NCBI GenBank assembly: GCA_911728435.2 | Contig: OU452199.1 | Coordinates: 26,546,860-26,610,859, forward strand | Direction: 5' to 3' | DNA length: 64,000 nt | Origin: Apoderus coryli | Taxonomy: Eukaryota; Arthropoda; Insecta; Coleoptera; Attelabidae | Shown here: positions 20,682 through 31,005 of the stretch, in pieces | Layout of the letters: each line of letters opens with the position of its first letter | Numbering within the stretch: the first letter of the stretch is position 1 | Translations under genes and position numbers: made by a program | The notes under the pieces: model-generated | Databases searched by the model: none | What the model was told of the DNA's origin: nothing | The model's input: the letters and a program-made list of their open reading frames with translations, nothing else

Positions 20682-20690
20682 GTTTGTAGG

Positions 20691-21490
20691 TGCTTTTCTT
20701 TTTTATCTAGCGTCACCAGTGACTACGGTTTCCATTTTTATTATAAGCAATTAAAATTACTAATAATTATTACCACTGGGACATAAACCAACTGTGTTTA
20801 AATAATAAAATGTGCAAAAAATGATGTTTAATTATAATAATTTGGACATACCAACAACAACAACTATTTTGCCAAAAATCATTATTAAAGTCGCATAAAA
20901 GTAGAATAAATGTCACTTTGAAATGTGGCACCAGTGCTTAGAATCTTACACGATCCACCTCGTTTCGAGAATACAACAGCAAGTTCTCAAGAGAACAATC
21001 ATAGGATGTGGACTATCGTTTCTCTTGAAGTGGACACTTCTTCTATTGAACTCGAGAATAGACCCGCAGAATACAAGGTAAAAACCTCTATTTGAGGCAA
21101 AAGCAGTGCTTCAGTCATATAGAGTCTATTTCATAATTATGTCTATGGGTAATTTAGACAGTTCCATGAACGAAAAAATAGAAGTGAAGCACATAACACA
21201 CTGTTATGTGAAGTGAGTGGAAGGTGATCATGTCACATCAGCCCAGCTGACAGAGTATAAAAGGTTTAGGAATTACCACTTATCACCGGATAAAAACAAA
21301 TACCATGGGATTTGGGATTATGCCTTCTTTATTAATGAAGAATACAATAAAATTTAGTCACTACATAGTCCTAAAATGCAATATAAGAAAATAAGGCAAC
21401 AGATGAGATAATTTTTGAAGGATTAATTTGTGATTGTAATCATTACCCAATCTGCCTCTGCCTATAATCTATCATCAAAGTTCAGTAATT
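20691..21490 (+). other. Upstream region of XRCC4
   Basis: No gene. It contains a TATA-like GTATAAAAGG at about 21255-21264 and a block (20994-21065) shared with the upstream region of Rab1. No transcription start can be fixed. Confidence 0.4.
20994..21065 (+). repeat. Block shared with Rab1 upstream region
   Basis: AACAATCATAGGATGTG, then a TCTCTTGAAGTG core and GAATAGACCC. The complement of 56075-56147 carries the same series with about 80 percent identity. It lies 426-497 bp before the XRCC4 start codon. Confidence 0.6.
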
Positions 21491-21616
21491 ATGACAAAAG
21501 AATTATACAAAAGTGTGGTGTCTTCGAAAAACTGTAAATTCAACATACATGTAGAATTTGAAAGTAATTGTTTTGTGTTAACAGTGTATGAAAATACGAG
21601 AGCTTATAGTTTATAT
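21491..21616 (+). CDS. XRCC4: XRCC4 exon 1
   Basis: 42 codons from MTKELYKS to TRAYSLY; donor GTAATT. The open frame runs on past the donor into hydrophobic nonsense, which supports splicing here. Confidence 0.78.
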
Positions 21617-24600
21617 GTAATTTATTTATTAACTTATGTTTCAGTGTTGTCAATAATTGGTATATGTTTAATTACACCTTGTGCTACAATTGAATAAGCC
21701 TTATAAAAACATATTAAATGTGTTGGATTTCCTAGTAGTTATTTTCTTATTAATAACTAAATTAGTTCTAAATGTAATTTGTTATGAGTCCATTCGGGAG
21801 ATGCTACCAAACCGTGTAGTTGCACAAATTCACTTTTGACAACACTGCTAGTTTTTCAACTTAGGTATAAAGTTTTATGTTTTTAGATATCATCTGAAGA
21901 ACTAAAGAAGGCTGCTAAAAATGAAGAAATCTATGTAGACGAATACTATGATAATCTGAAACTATATTTATGTCAGGATTCTCCTGAAGTTGAATTGAAT
22001 TTTGTACCTGACCTTAATGTTTTTTCCATAAATAATGTGTTGATGAATGGAATGAAATCTATATATTTTTCATGCACTCTTGAAGAGGTAATAACTGGTA
22101 ATATACCATATTCGGTCTCCACTGCATGCAAGTGCATTAGATTTATATTAAAATCACTTGGTACACCACACTAAAGAACTTTTGAGAGTTTATGCTTGAC
22201 ACGATAAGCATAATAATTACTTTCCCGGTCCCAGGAAAGTATTGTCAACGGACTAAAAGAAAAATTTGAGATGAAGGCGAATATAACCATTTTGAGGTCC
22301 CCTGAGACGACTAAAGGTACGTTTTTGGAGAACTAAAGCCGTCGCGGCTGACGGTTTTCACGGAAACATCCCAGTAGTACTAACGTTTCGTTCCGCAAAG
22401 ACATGCGGGTTATTGCAAAAATGAGTAATAATAAATCACGGTCCTTTGGTTATCAGTGATATTGATCGAAGACGAGGAAAAGATCATATTAGTAGTTACT
22501 ATATCAGTTAAACGTGCAAAATTTTCCAATGTATATCTGTCAAGACATGGCTACTTTCTTTAAAGTTACTAATTCGCTGATTTTGTTCCAAATATTTTCC
22601 CGAATTTCTAGATTTTTAAAATCCTTATTGTGGAAACTTACTCACTTTTTCACTCAGCATTTCGTCCTCTTTACTGCACAATATTTTACTAATTTTTATT
22701 GCAAAATCAACCCACATAATACCTTGGACTTTACGTCTCGCCTCGTCTGAAAGCAGTTGCGACGCGATAGTCGGCTGCCGTATATCTAGCCGCAACTACC
22801 CGACATTCCACCTAAAACACTTCCATTGTATTTAATTAGAGGTATGCAGCCGCAACTGCCAAACGCAATGACCAAGGGTGGGTTCAGACGCGACTAAAGC
22901 CAAGCTAAAATCGGCATCGAGCGTTCTATGCCAGCTGGAGCTTGTCAAAGTGGGTTGGCTCAGTTCGTTCAAATTATGCTTGAGCAATGTAACTTTTGGA
23001 TGTAACCGCGAGCGTCTCGAGAATTTTGATTAAGGATTTCTCTTTTTAGGTTAGGTTGTGTTCTTACTTTGGTGTTTTGTTACAAGAATTTATTTTGCGA
23101 ATTTGATATTTTTATTTTTCGCTGCAAACTGCAATAATGAGTACAGAAATTGTTAAAGTAAATCTATTTGAAGTGCAGGACGACACCTTATGCTGTCCGT
23201 GTAGTATAGTTGAGAGAAGTTGACGCAATCATAAGCGGCAGATATGTTCAAGAAAATGGCCAATGTGACTATAGTTTAACATAACTGTAGATGTAAGAAT
23301 AGCCAGATTACATACATACTCTGTCTCTGCGATGTCTCATTTGCAGTTCATGGTGTATTTGATATCGTTCCAATTGCCCCTCTAGTCGATTTTTTATAAT
23401 AGACTCCAACACTTTGCATATACAAGATGATAAGGCTATTGGTCTATAATTGCATGCGATTGAGGGATCTTCTTCCTTGTTTATGCTTACGAATAATATG
23501 TAAGTTTACCGGGCATATTGCCTGCTCACACTAGATGTCGCTAAAAACATCTTGTCTTTCATCTCTCGTCTCGTGCTAGTATAAGCTCTTCGTAAATGTT
23601 GAAAATTTGGGTCACACTGCCTGCCGATCACCACTGATGAGTTGTGGATCAACGAAACGGCCCGTCTGGTGAATGCATGGTGGTGTGAAGCAAATTTTCA
23701 ACATAACTAAAAGTCTTGTTACTTTATGTAACAATGAATTTTCAAATAAATCCTCCCGCCAGGAAATTTGGGAGCATCTAGTGTTGGAAATAGGATAGGA
23801 TGGAGTTGTTGCTTCTCGTCCGGCCATCGTTTGTAAACTGTGTCTCACCGGGTATATTGCCGGCTCACACTAGATGTCGCCAAAAACATCTTGTTGTAAT
23901 ATGTAAGAACTTCATCACTTGTCACTGTTGTCAGTGGCGGCTTTGGTCGTTGCAACTCGAAACTAACTGCATGTTCTCGACAAAATGACGTTTAAAATTT
24001 CACCAATTAGTAGGTAGTTGGTACTTATGGCTCTTATAGATATATTATAGTCAAGTTAATTTGCATAATCGTCGATGTCGTCAGTGGCCGAGTACACGCT
24101 TTGCATGCGGAAGGTCCTCGGTTCAAATCCCAGTTCTTGCAAAAAAAATATTCCCAAGTTTTAAATAAAGTAGATAATTTGTTAGGTTAGTTTATTGAAA
24201 ATAATACCTACAATAATAATTATTATTTTAAAAAATTAGTCCCTTCTGGAGTGGAGCAAATTCTATTTAATAGGAATAAAAGTTAACCTCCATGAAATAA
24301 ATCAAATATATTAATCTATCAAACATGTTTCGGGGTTTCAAGCTCCATCATCAGTGGTTATATAAATATTTTCGAAAAGTTACATTGCAGAAAAAAAATG
24401 TAATATAATATAATAATATCTCTTTAGGCGATTTCAATTAGTAAAGAAAAATCGTCGTTACCGCTAAATAGGAATTTATGGATTGTTCTCAAAAGCGATC
24501 GCTTAATTCAAGGTTCAAGAATCGTAATAATCAAAGATTTTACTTGCATTTAATACATTTTAACATAAAATGAGTTAAGGCATATGTTTGAAAGACTAAT

Positions 24601-27600
24601 AACTGCATTGATGTGGAGAATGATAAAAAGAGATCTCGTAGGCCATGTTTAAGAATTTCTCGAGAAAAGGAGATTCCAATATCTAGCTATAAAATTATTT
24701 CTGATTTATTTTTAGGTTCCTTTTTATGAGACGGTTATGAAATTGCTTCATAAATTTTATTTGGAAAAATGTACCGCAGTTGAAAACTTCGAAAAAGAAG
24801 CAGATAAATCAACACGCCTACAAGAAAGTTAGTACGATGAATTTAATTAATTTAATTTTATGCAGCAGTTAAATTAAAAAACATGTATAAGATTTATTCG
24901 TTGGAAAACCTAGTTTTCGATTTCACCAAACAAGTTTTGTTGTTTATTGTTGCGAACATGTTGGATTTGCATCGCGCTAGGTACGATAAGGTCGTGAAGG
25001 GACACTTGTGTTGGCTTGATTTATTTCATTAATTAATAACTTTTCTATTTCATTAATGTTATAAGTATTTTGTTAATTTAAGCATAATTTAATAATGAAA
25101 CCTACTGGGGGGAATAGAGATCATCTACAGATTTGATGACGGCAGACTCTTCAACCTTCGTAGACTGCAAGCTGGGACGAAGATCGTATCCACATCACTC
25201 ATTGAGCTTCAATACGCGGATGATAGCGTCCTAGCTGATCCAGAAGAGGATCTTCAATATATACTAAATGCATTTACCAGCTTGATCTAAATATAAAGCA
25301 AACACAGATTCTTTACCAGCCTGCACCAAGCACTGTAGCTGTCCCACCACATATTCGAGTTAACGGAGACAGACTTCAGAACATCGAGAGTTTCTCTTAC
25401 CTCGGGAGCATTCTCGCGGCGAACGCAAATATCGATGATGAAATTCAGCATCGTATAAGATGGGCAAGCGCATCTTTTGTCCGTCTGAGGACGAGAGTCT
25501 TCGATAATCATAACATCGACATTCGAACTAAGTTGCGAGTGTCTAATGCTACTGTAGTTCCTACCCTTACGTATAGCTGTGAGTCTTGGACCACTACTCG
25601 GAGGCATATAGAAGTACCATCAACGATGTCTTAGAAGAACAAACAGCGTTCTGGAGGAAGCTGAATCAATGAGCATTGAGGCGATGATTGAGAGGCACCA
25701 TCTGCATGCCAACGGAACGCCTTCCAAAGAGAATCCTTTATTCACAGGCTAAGGTCGGCTCACGAAATCAGGGAGGGCAGCAAAAGAGGTACAATATTCT
25801 TAAGAACAACATGAAGAAGTGTGCCTTAGATGTGAAAAACAACTAGGAGCAGATTGCGAACGACCGACCGATGGTCATCAAGTTTTTGACGATGGTCATC
25901 AAGTTTTTGAAGAGCAGCGTCGACGACATGAGGATGCCAAGAGACAGCAGCGAAAGGAGAGAGAACACATCGATGGGGCAAATGGTGGTGATTGTGTGTG
26001 TCAATTTCATGACAAGGTTTGCGGATCGAGGATCGGTCTGTTTAGCCATCTTAAGAGTTCACAACAGTTCGAATAATTCATACTCGTTAGCGAGTGGATG
26101 CTGATGAATGAATAATGAAATACTTTTTGTTTTATTTCATGTAGAACCATATCTAAATCATTGTCACTAGCATATTGAGGCCCTTAATATGTTAACAAAG
26201 TTAAGTTTGCGAGTAAGAGATTAACTTTAAAGTAAATTTGAAAAACGTAAACGGTCTTATTCTTAATTAGGTTCCTAATTAGGTACCTTCAAACAAAAAT
26301 GTTGCCGTGTTGCGGAAACCAAGTTCTTAGTTCGGTTCGTCACCGATATCAATCACGAGCGGTATTCCTTAACAAAGATTTGAATAATATATTTTGTATG
26401 GGAAAACCAAAACGAGACTCCCTCTTAGACGAAAACTAATAATACATATATGTTTATGAAGGGAAATATGCACCTTATGTCAGATAGTCAGTGATTGACT
26501 CTTCAGGGAATAAGTTCCCAAGGGAATCAATATTCTCCCGTAATTTTATATCATAAATAAATATTATTTGATTTACTTGGTTATTTCACTAATCCAACAT
26601 CATAAAGGTTAGATACTATTACGAGTTAACGATTAACTTACGTAAAATCATTCATACAGTGAAGCCATAGGTAGGAGAATCGGAGACAGCTACACGTTCC
26701 GGCCACTTATTCCTATACATGTTATATGGGTCTTCCATAGTTCATACTCACTATGACTGATTTCAAAAGTAAAGAGATAAATTAACGAAAATAGTGGCGG
26801 CATTTAATCCACCTTAGTGGCCAGTGTCAACCGCTAGTCGCGGCCACAAGTGATCGGGCACTGTCACAGAGTGGCTGCCAATGGCTTCAAGTTATTTGGG
26901 GGTCTTATTAAAATCCCGACACACACACACACGAAACCTTTTAAAACCATACAATCCACAGAGCAGTAATCACCCCACCGCACGTAGGCAATGTTTGCAT
27001 TGGAGATCTACAATCGAAGCCTTGAAGATCACCGTCCGAAGCGTTGCTTATACCCCAATATGTGGATGATGCTGGCAGAAAGATGAAATGGTCTCCCTGC
27101 TGGCGGTTTGTTTCAATTATTTTTTGCAATATTTTATATTTTTATTTTACTGTTGGCGTTGCCTATACATTGGGTTTGTCGATCAGGCTACGTGCGGTGG
27201 GCTGTGTGGGCTTTCGACTAAATAAATGTATAAATGTTGAGAAAATTGCCTTTCCCAACATAACAAAATAAACTAAAGATCTTGTAATTATGAAGAAAAA
27301 CATTTGTTAATAAAAGGTCTACTGCATTCTGCCGTTATCTTCTGTTTACAACCCAAAGACTGGCGTCGGCCATGATCGTTGCTAGTTCTATGGGTTTAAT
27401 TCTTAGGTTTTCAAAAACAAACGAATACATCGTGCTTATAGGACTTTTAATTCAGCAAGATTTCAAAAAATTTAAACACAAGTAATGTACTAAATTAATT
27501 GCAGGAACGATGAAGCTTGAAAATAAATTTGAAGAGTTTTTCGAAAGAAAAAAACGCGATGAAGAGCAGATATACAATAACATTCTTTTAATTATAAATG

Positions 27601-28118
27601 AAAAGAAGGCTCATATTCAACATTTAAATGAAACTCTTATTGCCTTCAAGCATGGTAGACCTACCCACAATCCACAAATCACCCCAACAAAGAAAAGAAA
27701 CAAAAAGAAAAATTCAAACGCAACTACAGGAAAATCGGAAGTCAAAGAGGAGAGTTCCTCAAGTTCGGAAAACGAACAACACAATGATAATGTAGATAGC
27801 AAGTATAATACAGATGAAGAAAATGAAAACAAGTTATTGTACTGTAGTGACGATGATCAACTTGAAGACAACAAGCCATCAATTCCAAACCCAAGTACAT
27901 CAAAGCAAGATATTGATTTTCTTTCCGATGAGTCTCTGACTAATTATAATTTACCAAAAAGATTAAAAACAAACAGTAGTTCATCTACATTTGCGAGTAG
28001 ACCATCGACATCAGCTACTAATTTAACAACAAATCAGTTACAAAATGACATTTCAAAAGAAAATAATCGTACATGTGTCAATTTTAATACACAAGATTTA
28101 CTTGATAATTTAATTTAA
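21491..28118 (+). CDS. XRCC4: XRCC4, non-homologous end-joining factor (4 exons)
   Basis: Nuclear scaffold that binds and stabilises DNA ligase IV during end joining. Exons: 21491-21616, 21887-22087, 24716-24827, 27505-28118, with GT-AG borders and phases 0, 0, 1; 350 residues (human 336). Exons 1-2 give the beta-sandwich head (residues 1-109). Exon 3 and the start of exon 4 give the long coiled coil, with INEKKAHIQHLNETL at about 176-190 matching the vertebrate LNEKKTKIRSLHNKLL segment. The rest is acidic and disordered, with basic clusters (TPTKKRNKKK, LPKRLK) and a C-terminal TQDLLDNLI resembling the vertebrate end. Sequence conservation is low, so the call rests on length, domain order and the coil motif. 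XLF (NHEJ1) is the main alternative, but lacks this coil motif and tail. Confidence 0.82.
21887..22087 (+). CDS. XRCC4: XRCC4 exon 2
   Basis: 67 codons, ISSEELKKAA to FSCTLEE, after TTTTTAG and before GTAATA. It aligns to the vertebrate SEISQEADDM to SFNLEKV part of the head domain. Confidence 0.78.
22088..23300. other. XRCC4 intron 2, first part, no recognised element
   Basis: No gene or complete element seen. A 28-codon frame at 23137 (MSTEIVKVNLFEV) is too short to call. Confidence 0.4.
23505..23896 (+). mobile_element. Retrozyme-like unit (339-bp monomer, 1.16 copies) with hammerhead ribozyme
   Basis: A 392-bp insertion between 11-bp direct repeats TAATATGTAAG (23494-23504, 23897-23907). 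Its two ends are the same 48-bp segment (23508-23555 and 23847-23894, 45 of 48 identical), so it is one 339-bp monomer plus the start of the next. Inside is a complete hammerhead fold, embedded in a long imperfect hairpin (GTTGAAAATTTG at 23599-23610 pairs with 23691-23702). No coding capacity. Circular-permuted non-coding monomers with hammerheads and target duplications describe retrozymes; the assignment is inference. Confidence 0.65.
23628..23672 (+). ncRNA. Type I hammerhead ribozyme
   Basis: All core parts are present in order: stem I TCACCA, CTGATGA, stem II GTTG-(TGGAT)-CAAC, GAA, stem III ACG-(GCC)-CGT, cleavage C at 23666, stem I return TGGTGA. Every stem pairs perfectly (6, 4 and 3 bp). 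The short stem III is typical of hammerheads of repetitive elements in animals. Cleavage is predicted after C23666. Stem I can extend beyond an internal loop (CCTGC with GCA-GG). Confidence 0.85.
24071..24230 (+). mobile_element. tRNA-derived SINE in XRCC4 intron 2
   Basis: Box A-like TGGCCGAGTACACG (about 24085) and box B GGTTCAAATCC (24120-24130) with about 33 bp spacing. An A-run and an AT-rich tail follow. It lacks a paired acceptor stem, so it is not a functional tRNA gene. Ends are approximate and no target duplication was found. Confidence 0.55.
24245..24420 (-). repeat. Penelope-type terminal repeat remnant with hammerhead-like core
   Basis: On the minus strand ACTGATGATGGAGC ... CCCCGAAACATGTTTGA has the CTGATGA and GAAAC core spaced as in hammerheads of Penelope-like elements, with the ACATGT mini stem III. 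Stem II is weak and stem I does not pair, so it is probably inactive. Confidence 0.4.
24716..24827 (+). CDS. XRCC4: XRCC4 exon 3
   Basis: 112 nt, VPFYETVMKLLHKFYLEK to STRLQE plus one base; acceptor TTTTTAG, donor GTTAGT. It forms the start of the coiled coil. Confidence 0.75.
24828..25104. other. XRCC4 intron 3, first part
   Basis: Nothing recognised before the RTE fragment. Confidence 0.4.
25105..26120 (+). mobile_element. RTE-type LINE fragment in XRCC4 intron 3
   Basis: Degenerate RT and C-terminal part: LQYADDSVLADPEEDLQ (catalytic box), ILYQPAP, then in other frames FSYLGSILAANANIDDEIQ and LTYSCESWTTTRRHIE. A terminal zinc-finger-like CQFHDKVCGSRIGLFSHLKS follows. The motif series is that of RTE retrotransposons. 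The 3' end has TGAATGAATAATGAA-like repeats near 26100-26120. Multiple stops and frameshifts. 26121-27504 holds no recognised feature apart from a short (AC)n run near 26922 and a 13-bp inverted repeat. Confidence 0.75.
27505..28118 (+). CDS. XRCC4: XRCC4 exon 4 (last)
   Basis: 614 nt after ATTGCAG. The split codon AGA joins exon 3. It encodes the second half of the coil, the acidic tail and the TAA stop. Confidence 0.85.
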
Positions 28119-28129
28119 GTATTGCATAA

Positions 28130-28135
28130 AATAAA
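28130..28135 (+). terminator. Polyadenylation signal of XRCC4
   Basis: AATAAA 12 bp after the stop codon; unusually close but canonical. The true cleavage site is unknown. Confidence 0.4.
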
Positions 28136-28507
28136 AGCTCTTTTTCCAAATATATTTTATTTATTCATCACAGAATATCAGCCACCAAGGATTCTACACA
28201 ATTATAGCAGATTTAAATTTGTAAAATTATTTAAATATTCAATTTATAAATTAAATGTAGGTAGCAGAGATCAAGCAGCTTCCATTTTCAGTTTTTTGCA
28301 GCACTTTAATTTTATATAAGTACCCATAATACTCGTACATATTATACCTATCTGATTTTGAAAGCAAGTGCAATTCACAGATAAATTATAATAATAATAA
28401 TGACTTTATTGAGAACTTAGAAAAGTTACACAAAAGGCGAAGTTGAGGCACAGCCTCCTAGCTTAACCTATTAGCAATACTAATGATGACTGCATGGTAA
28501 TAACAAC

Positions 28508-28590
28508 AAAAACCCCGATACATCAAAAAAACACGAAAATAAAAGTAAAATTATTATTTTAGTGTTTCTTTTTGATGTATCGGGGTTTTT
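28508..28590. repeat. Foldback repeat with ACCCCGATACATC arms
   Basis: Arms 28508-28534 and 28562-28590 are reverse complements with one or two differences around a 27-bp AT spacer. A hairpin of this size is likely a tiny MITE. Confidence 0.65.
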
Positions 28591-28791
28591 ATTTTTATTA
28601 AATAAACACTGATTCAACTCAAACTTATATGTATATCCTAACTCATATAAAATAGTTACTAATTACCAATTTTTTAGCAACAGTCTTGAACCTATGCCAC
28701 ATCGTTACGCAGTGCATTATATAATTTAGCTATGACATAGCTAACTGACCTTTCAATTATTTAATTAATTAATTATTTTTTATTTTTTTTT

Positions 28792-28964
28792 TAATTAATA
28801 ATTATTACTTTATAGTTTTATTAAATTATTCAATCAGGAACGCCGGCATATTTATTCAGTAAACTTAATTTTGGGGGCACAGCGCATTCGATTGATACTC
28901 TCAATATTCGTATCATTACTCCCAACGATACACACCACGACTATAAAGTAATAATTATTAATTA
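28792..28964. repeat. MITE-like inverted repeat (AATTAATAATTATTACTTTATAG)
   Basis: The arm at about 28792-28814 and its complement at 28942-28964 enclose about 125 bp with higher GC. The rest is unexplained. Confidence 0.55.
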
Positions 28965-30204
28965 AATTATAATAATAATGAGTAAGTGCATGCAAAAGGC
29001 GTCTCTGATTCATTGTAAGCCACTACAGCTCAGCAATTCTTACACCCCGATCCCTTCCTCTAATACCAGATATTAAGCGAACAAAGGAATTCTGCATAAG
29101 CTGAATTCTGCTCTTATCCACACTATTGAGACAGGGGCCATAAACAACGTCACCGAAATTAAAATGCGACAGAACCAAGCTATCACATAATTTCTTGAGA
29201 GGAGCAGTCAGCAATTTTCGATGGCTATATATCATTTTTAATTTTTTTTTGCAAGCACTTACATGTCCACTAAACCTCAAGTCAGAATCCACCAACATAC
29301 CCAAATCTTTTACGTTATTTGTACAGTGTAAAGTAAAACGCGCCACCATGAGTGAGAAAGCCCCGTAGTAGTATGTAGTCCGAGCCCTGGGAGGGCCCAG
29401 CAATAACAACTGCGACTTTCCCGGGTTTATTTCTAGGCAATGATTCCTGGATGCTCTCACCAAACGCTCCAAATCATCATCAAACCGACGCATGGTCTCG
29501 TCCATACCAACGGGTTTAAACGACATATAGAGCTGGGTGTCATCGGCATATAAATGAGCAGAGCTGCGATGTATAAATGGAAAACAAAATTGGACCAAGA
29601 ATAGAGTCCTGCGGCACACTACTACCCAATGTCCTGGGCTCAGACACTCCCCTTCCCAAAATGACAACCTGATTTCTATCATTCAAATATGTCCTGAGTA
29701 GAGTCACAGCAGACTCCCCAAAGCCCAGGTAACCCACAATGGCCAGCAACAAACCATGATCAATGCGGTCAAACGCCTTTGAGTAGTCAAACACCAGCAA
29801 CGCCGTCAGCCGACCCTGATCTGCCGCCCCCAATGCATCATCCAGTATTTTAAGTAATGCCGTGGAGCAACTGTGACCCTGATGGAACCCAGACTGGACC
29901 TCCGGCAACAACCCATGCCCATCAAGAGATTTTTGCATTTGATTGCACATCACTCTCTCAATAACCTTGGAGATCGCTGGGAGTATACTAATCGGTCTAA
30001 GATCCTTAAGAGTTTTAGTTTTGGGGATTGGAATGACATTGGCTTGTTTCCAACATGTTGGGAAGTTCCTCGTTTCTATACAGTAATTAACTAGATGCTG
30101 TATAAAGGGCATTATAAACGGACAACTACGTACTAGCATATAAATTCTTAAAGCATATAAAACATGTCACATCCATAACATTTATTCAAAAACTACATTA
30201 TTCA

Positions 30205-30245
30205 CGTTAATACATGTTTCGAGGACAAGAGAACCTCTATCGTCA
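30205..30245 (-). ncRNA. Hammerhead-like motif of Penelope type
   Basis: On the minus strand CTGACGA, TA, stem II GAGG-(9 nt)-CCTC, GAAAC, then ATGT. Stem II pairs perfectly and the core fits CUGANGA/GAAA. Stem III would be the minimal ACA-TGT. Stem I arms do not pair convincingly, so activity is doubtful. Confidence 0.45.
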
Positions 30246-30339
30246 GTCAAAAACAACAACAAACTAGAAAAATGCTACTAATTAATTTTTCTACAATCTT
30301 ACGTCAGTGTAGGTCATCCAAATTTAGCTAAATTTAGTT

Positions 30340-31005
30340 ATTTTCAATGCTGTCTTATCTTATCATCAAAAGGAATAAAAAATTTTGGGCACAACAAAAT
30401 CCGAGAAGCCAATTTTCAAGATTCGTTTTTAACGTTATATTTCTTATGTTAAATGATCAAGTAGGTTATGAAATATACGGGGTAATTTTTCATCAATCAA
30501 TTAAGAGGAATTGTGACAAAATTCGCAGTGTCGCAGGAAGTACGATAGCGAATACTGGTACAGTTAGATGGTGCCCTTGCAGTAATACACTTTTGAGGGT
30601 GGCCGCTTAGATCGCGAGATCTAATACCACTTGATTATTATTTGAGTATACAAAATAGTTTTTGTTATTAACCTGTGAATTCTCGGGACAAACTTATTAA
30701 CCGCGTTCAAACTGTCTTCTAACCGAGCTTAACAAGAGAATACGTTTCTGTTTAAATAAAAATGGCCGTCATATTGAACACTTTTGATATTGTTTCATTT
30801 ATTATTCCTCTATTGTTAAGAAATAGCCTATACAAATTTGAAAAACATCATAAAAAACTGAAAGTATGTTTAGGGAATGTTAATACAGTTCAATCAACGT
30901 ATAACTTAAGTCGGCATTAAATAGGGTACCCAAATACATGGTATTCCAATTGAGATAAGCAGGTAATTGTTTTTTGAAATTGTTCGATTAAGAGCACCCT
31001 GTATA
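30340..31005 (+). pseudogene. Mariner-like transposase remnant
   Basis: Late part of a DDD/E transposase: DLIPLDYYL and PVNSRDKLINRVQTVF around 30620-30720, in a broken frame. A mariner-type terminal repeat end reads AGCACCCTGTATA at about 30992. The N-terminal half is not recognisable. Confidence 0.5.

Larger units (their letters stand above)
23300..23990 (-). pseudogene. Small LINE reverse-transcriptase fragment, interrupted by an insertion
   Basis: On the minus strand 23510-23330 reads EEDPSIACNYRPIALSS and KVLESIIKNRLEGQLE, the N-terminal RT of a jockey-like LINE. The LINE continues beyond 23908, on the far side of a 392-bp insertion flanked by TAATATGTAAG on both sides. Confidence 0.6.
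28387..30139 (-). mobile_element. LINE (jockey-like), 5'-truncated
   Basis: RT in two frames: 30139-29540 with DLRPISILPAISKVIERV, FDYSKAFDRIDH and SVPQDSILGP; 29682-29023 with LYADDTQLY, INPGKSQLLLLG and DLGMLVDSDLRF. One frameshift separates them near 29560-29600. The 3' end is a (TTA)n tail at 28387-28400. The 3' untranslated part holds two foldback insertions (28508-28590 and 28792-28964). Its 3' sequence differs from the LINEs at 9638 and 34992, so it is another family. Confidence 0.85.

Noticed and set aside
23508..23894. Solo pair of 48-bp LTRs
   Set aside because: End segments lack TG...CA and internal primer sites; a 339-bp permuted monomer with a hammerhead explains the repeat better.
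24081..24140. tRNA gene in XRCC4 intron
   Set aside because: Box-like motifs only; no cloverleaf could be paired, so called SINE-like.
25819..26104. Highly charged plus frames of 77-85 codons and a minus frame
   Set aside because: C-terminal part of the RTE LINE in alternative frames, not separate genes.
26974..27201. 13-bp inverted repeat CCCACCGCACGTA as MITE ends
   Set aside because: Arms are short, flanks show no target duplication, and the inner similarity is patchy.
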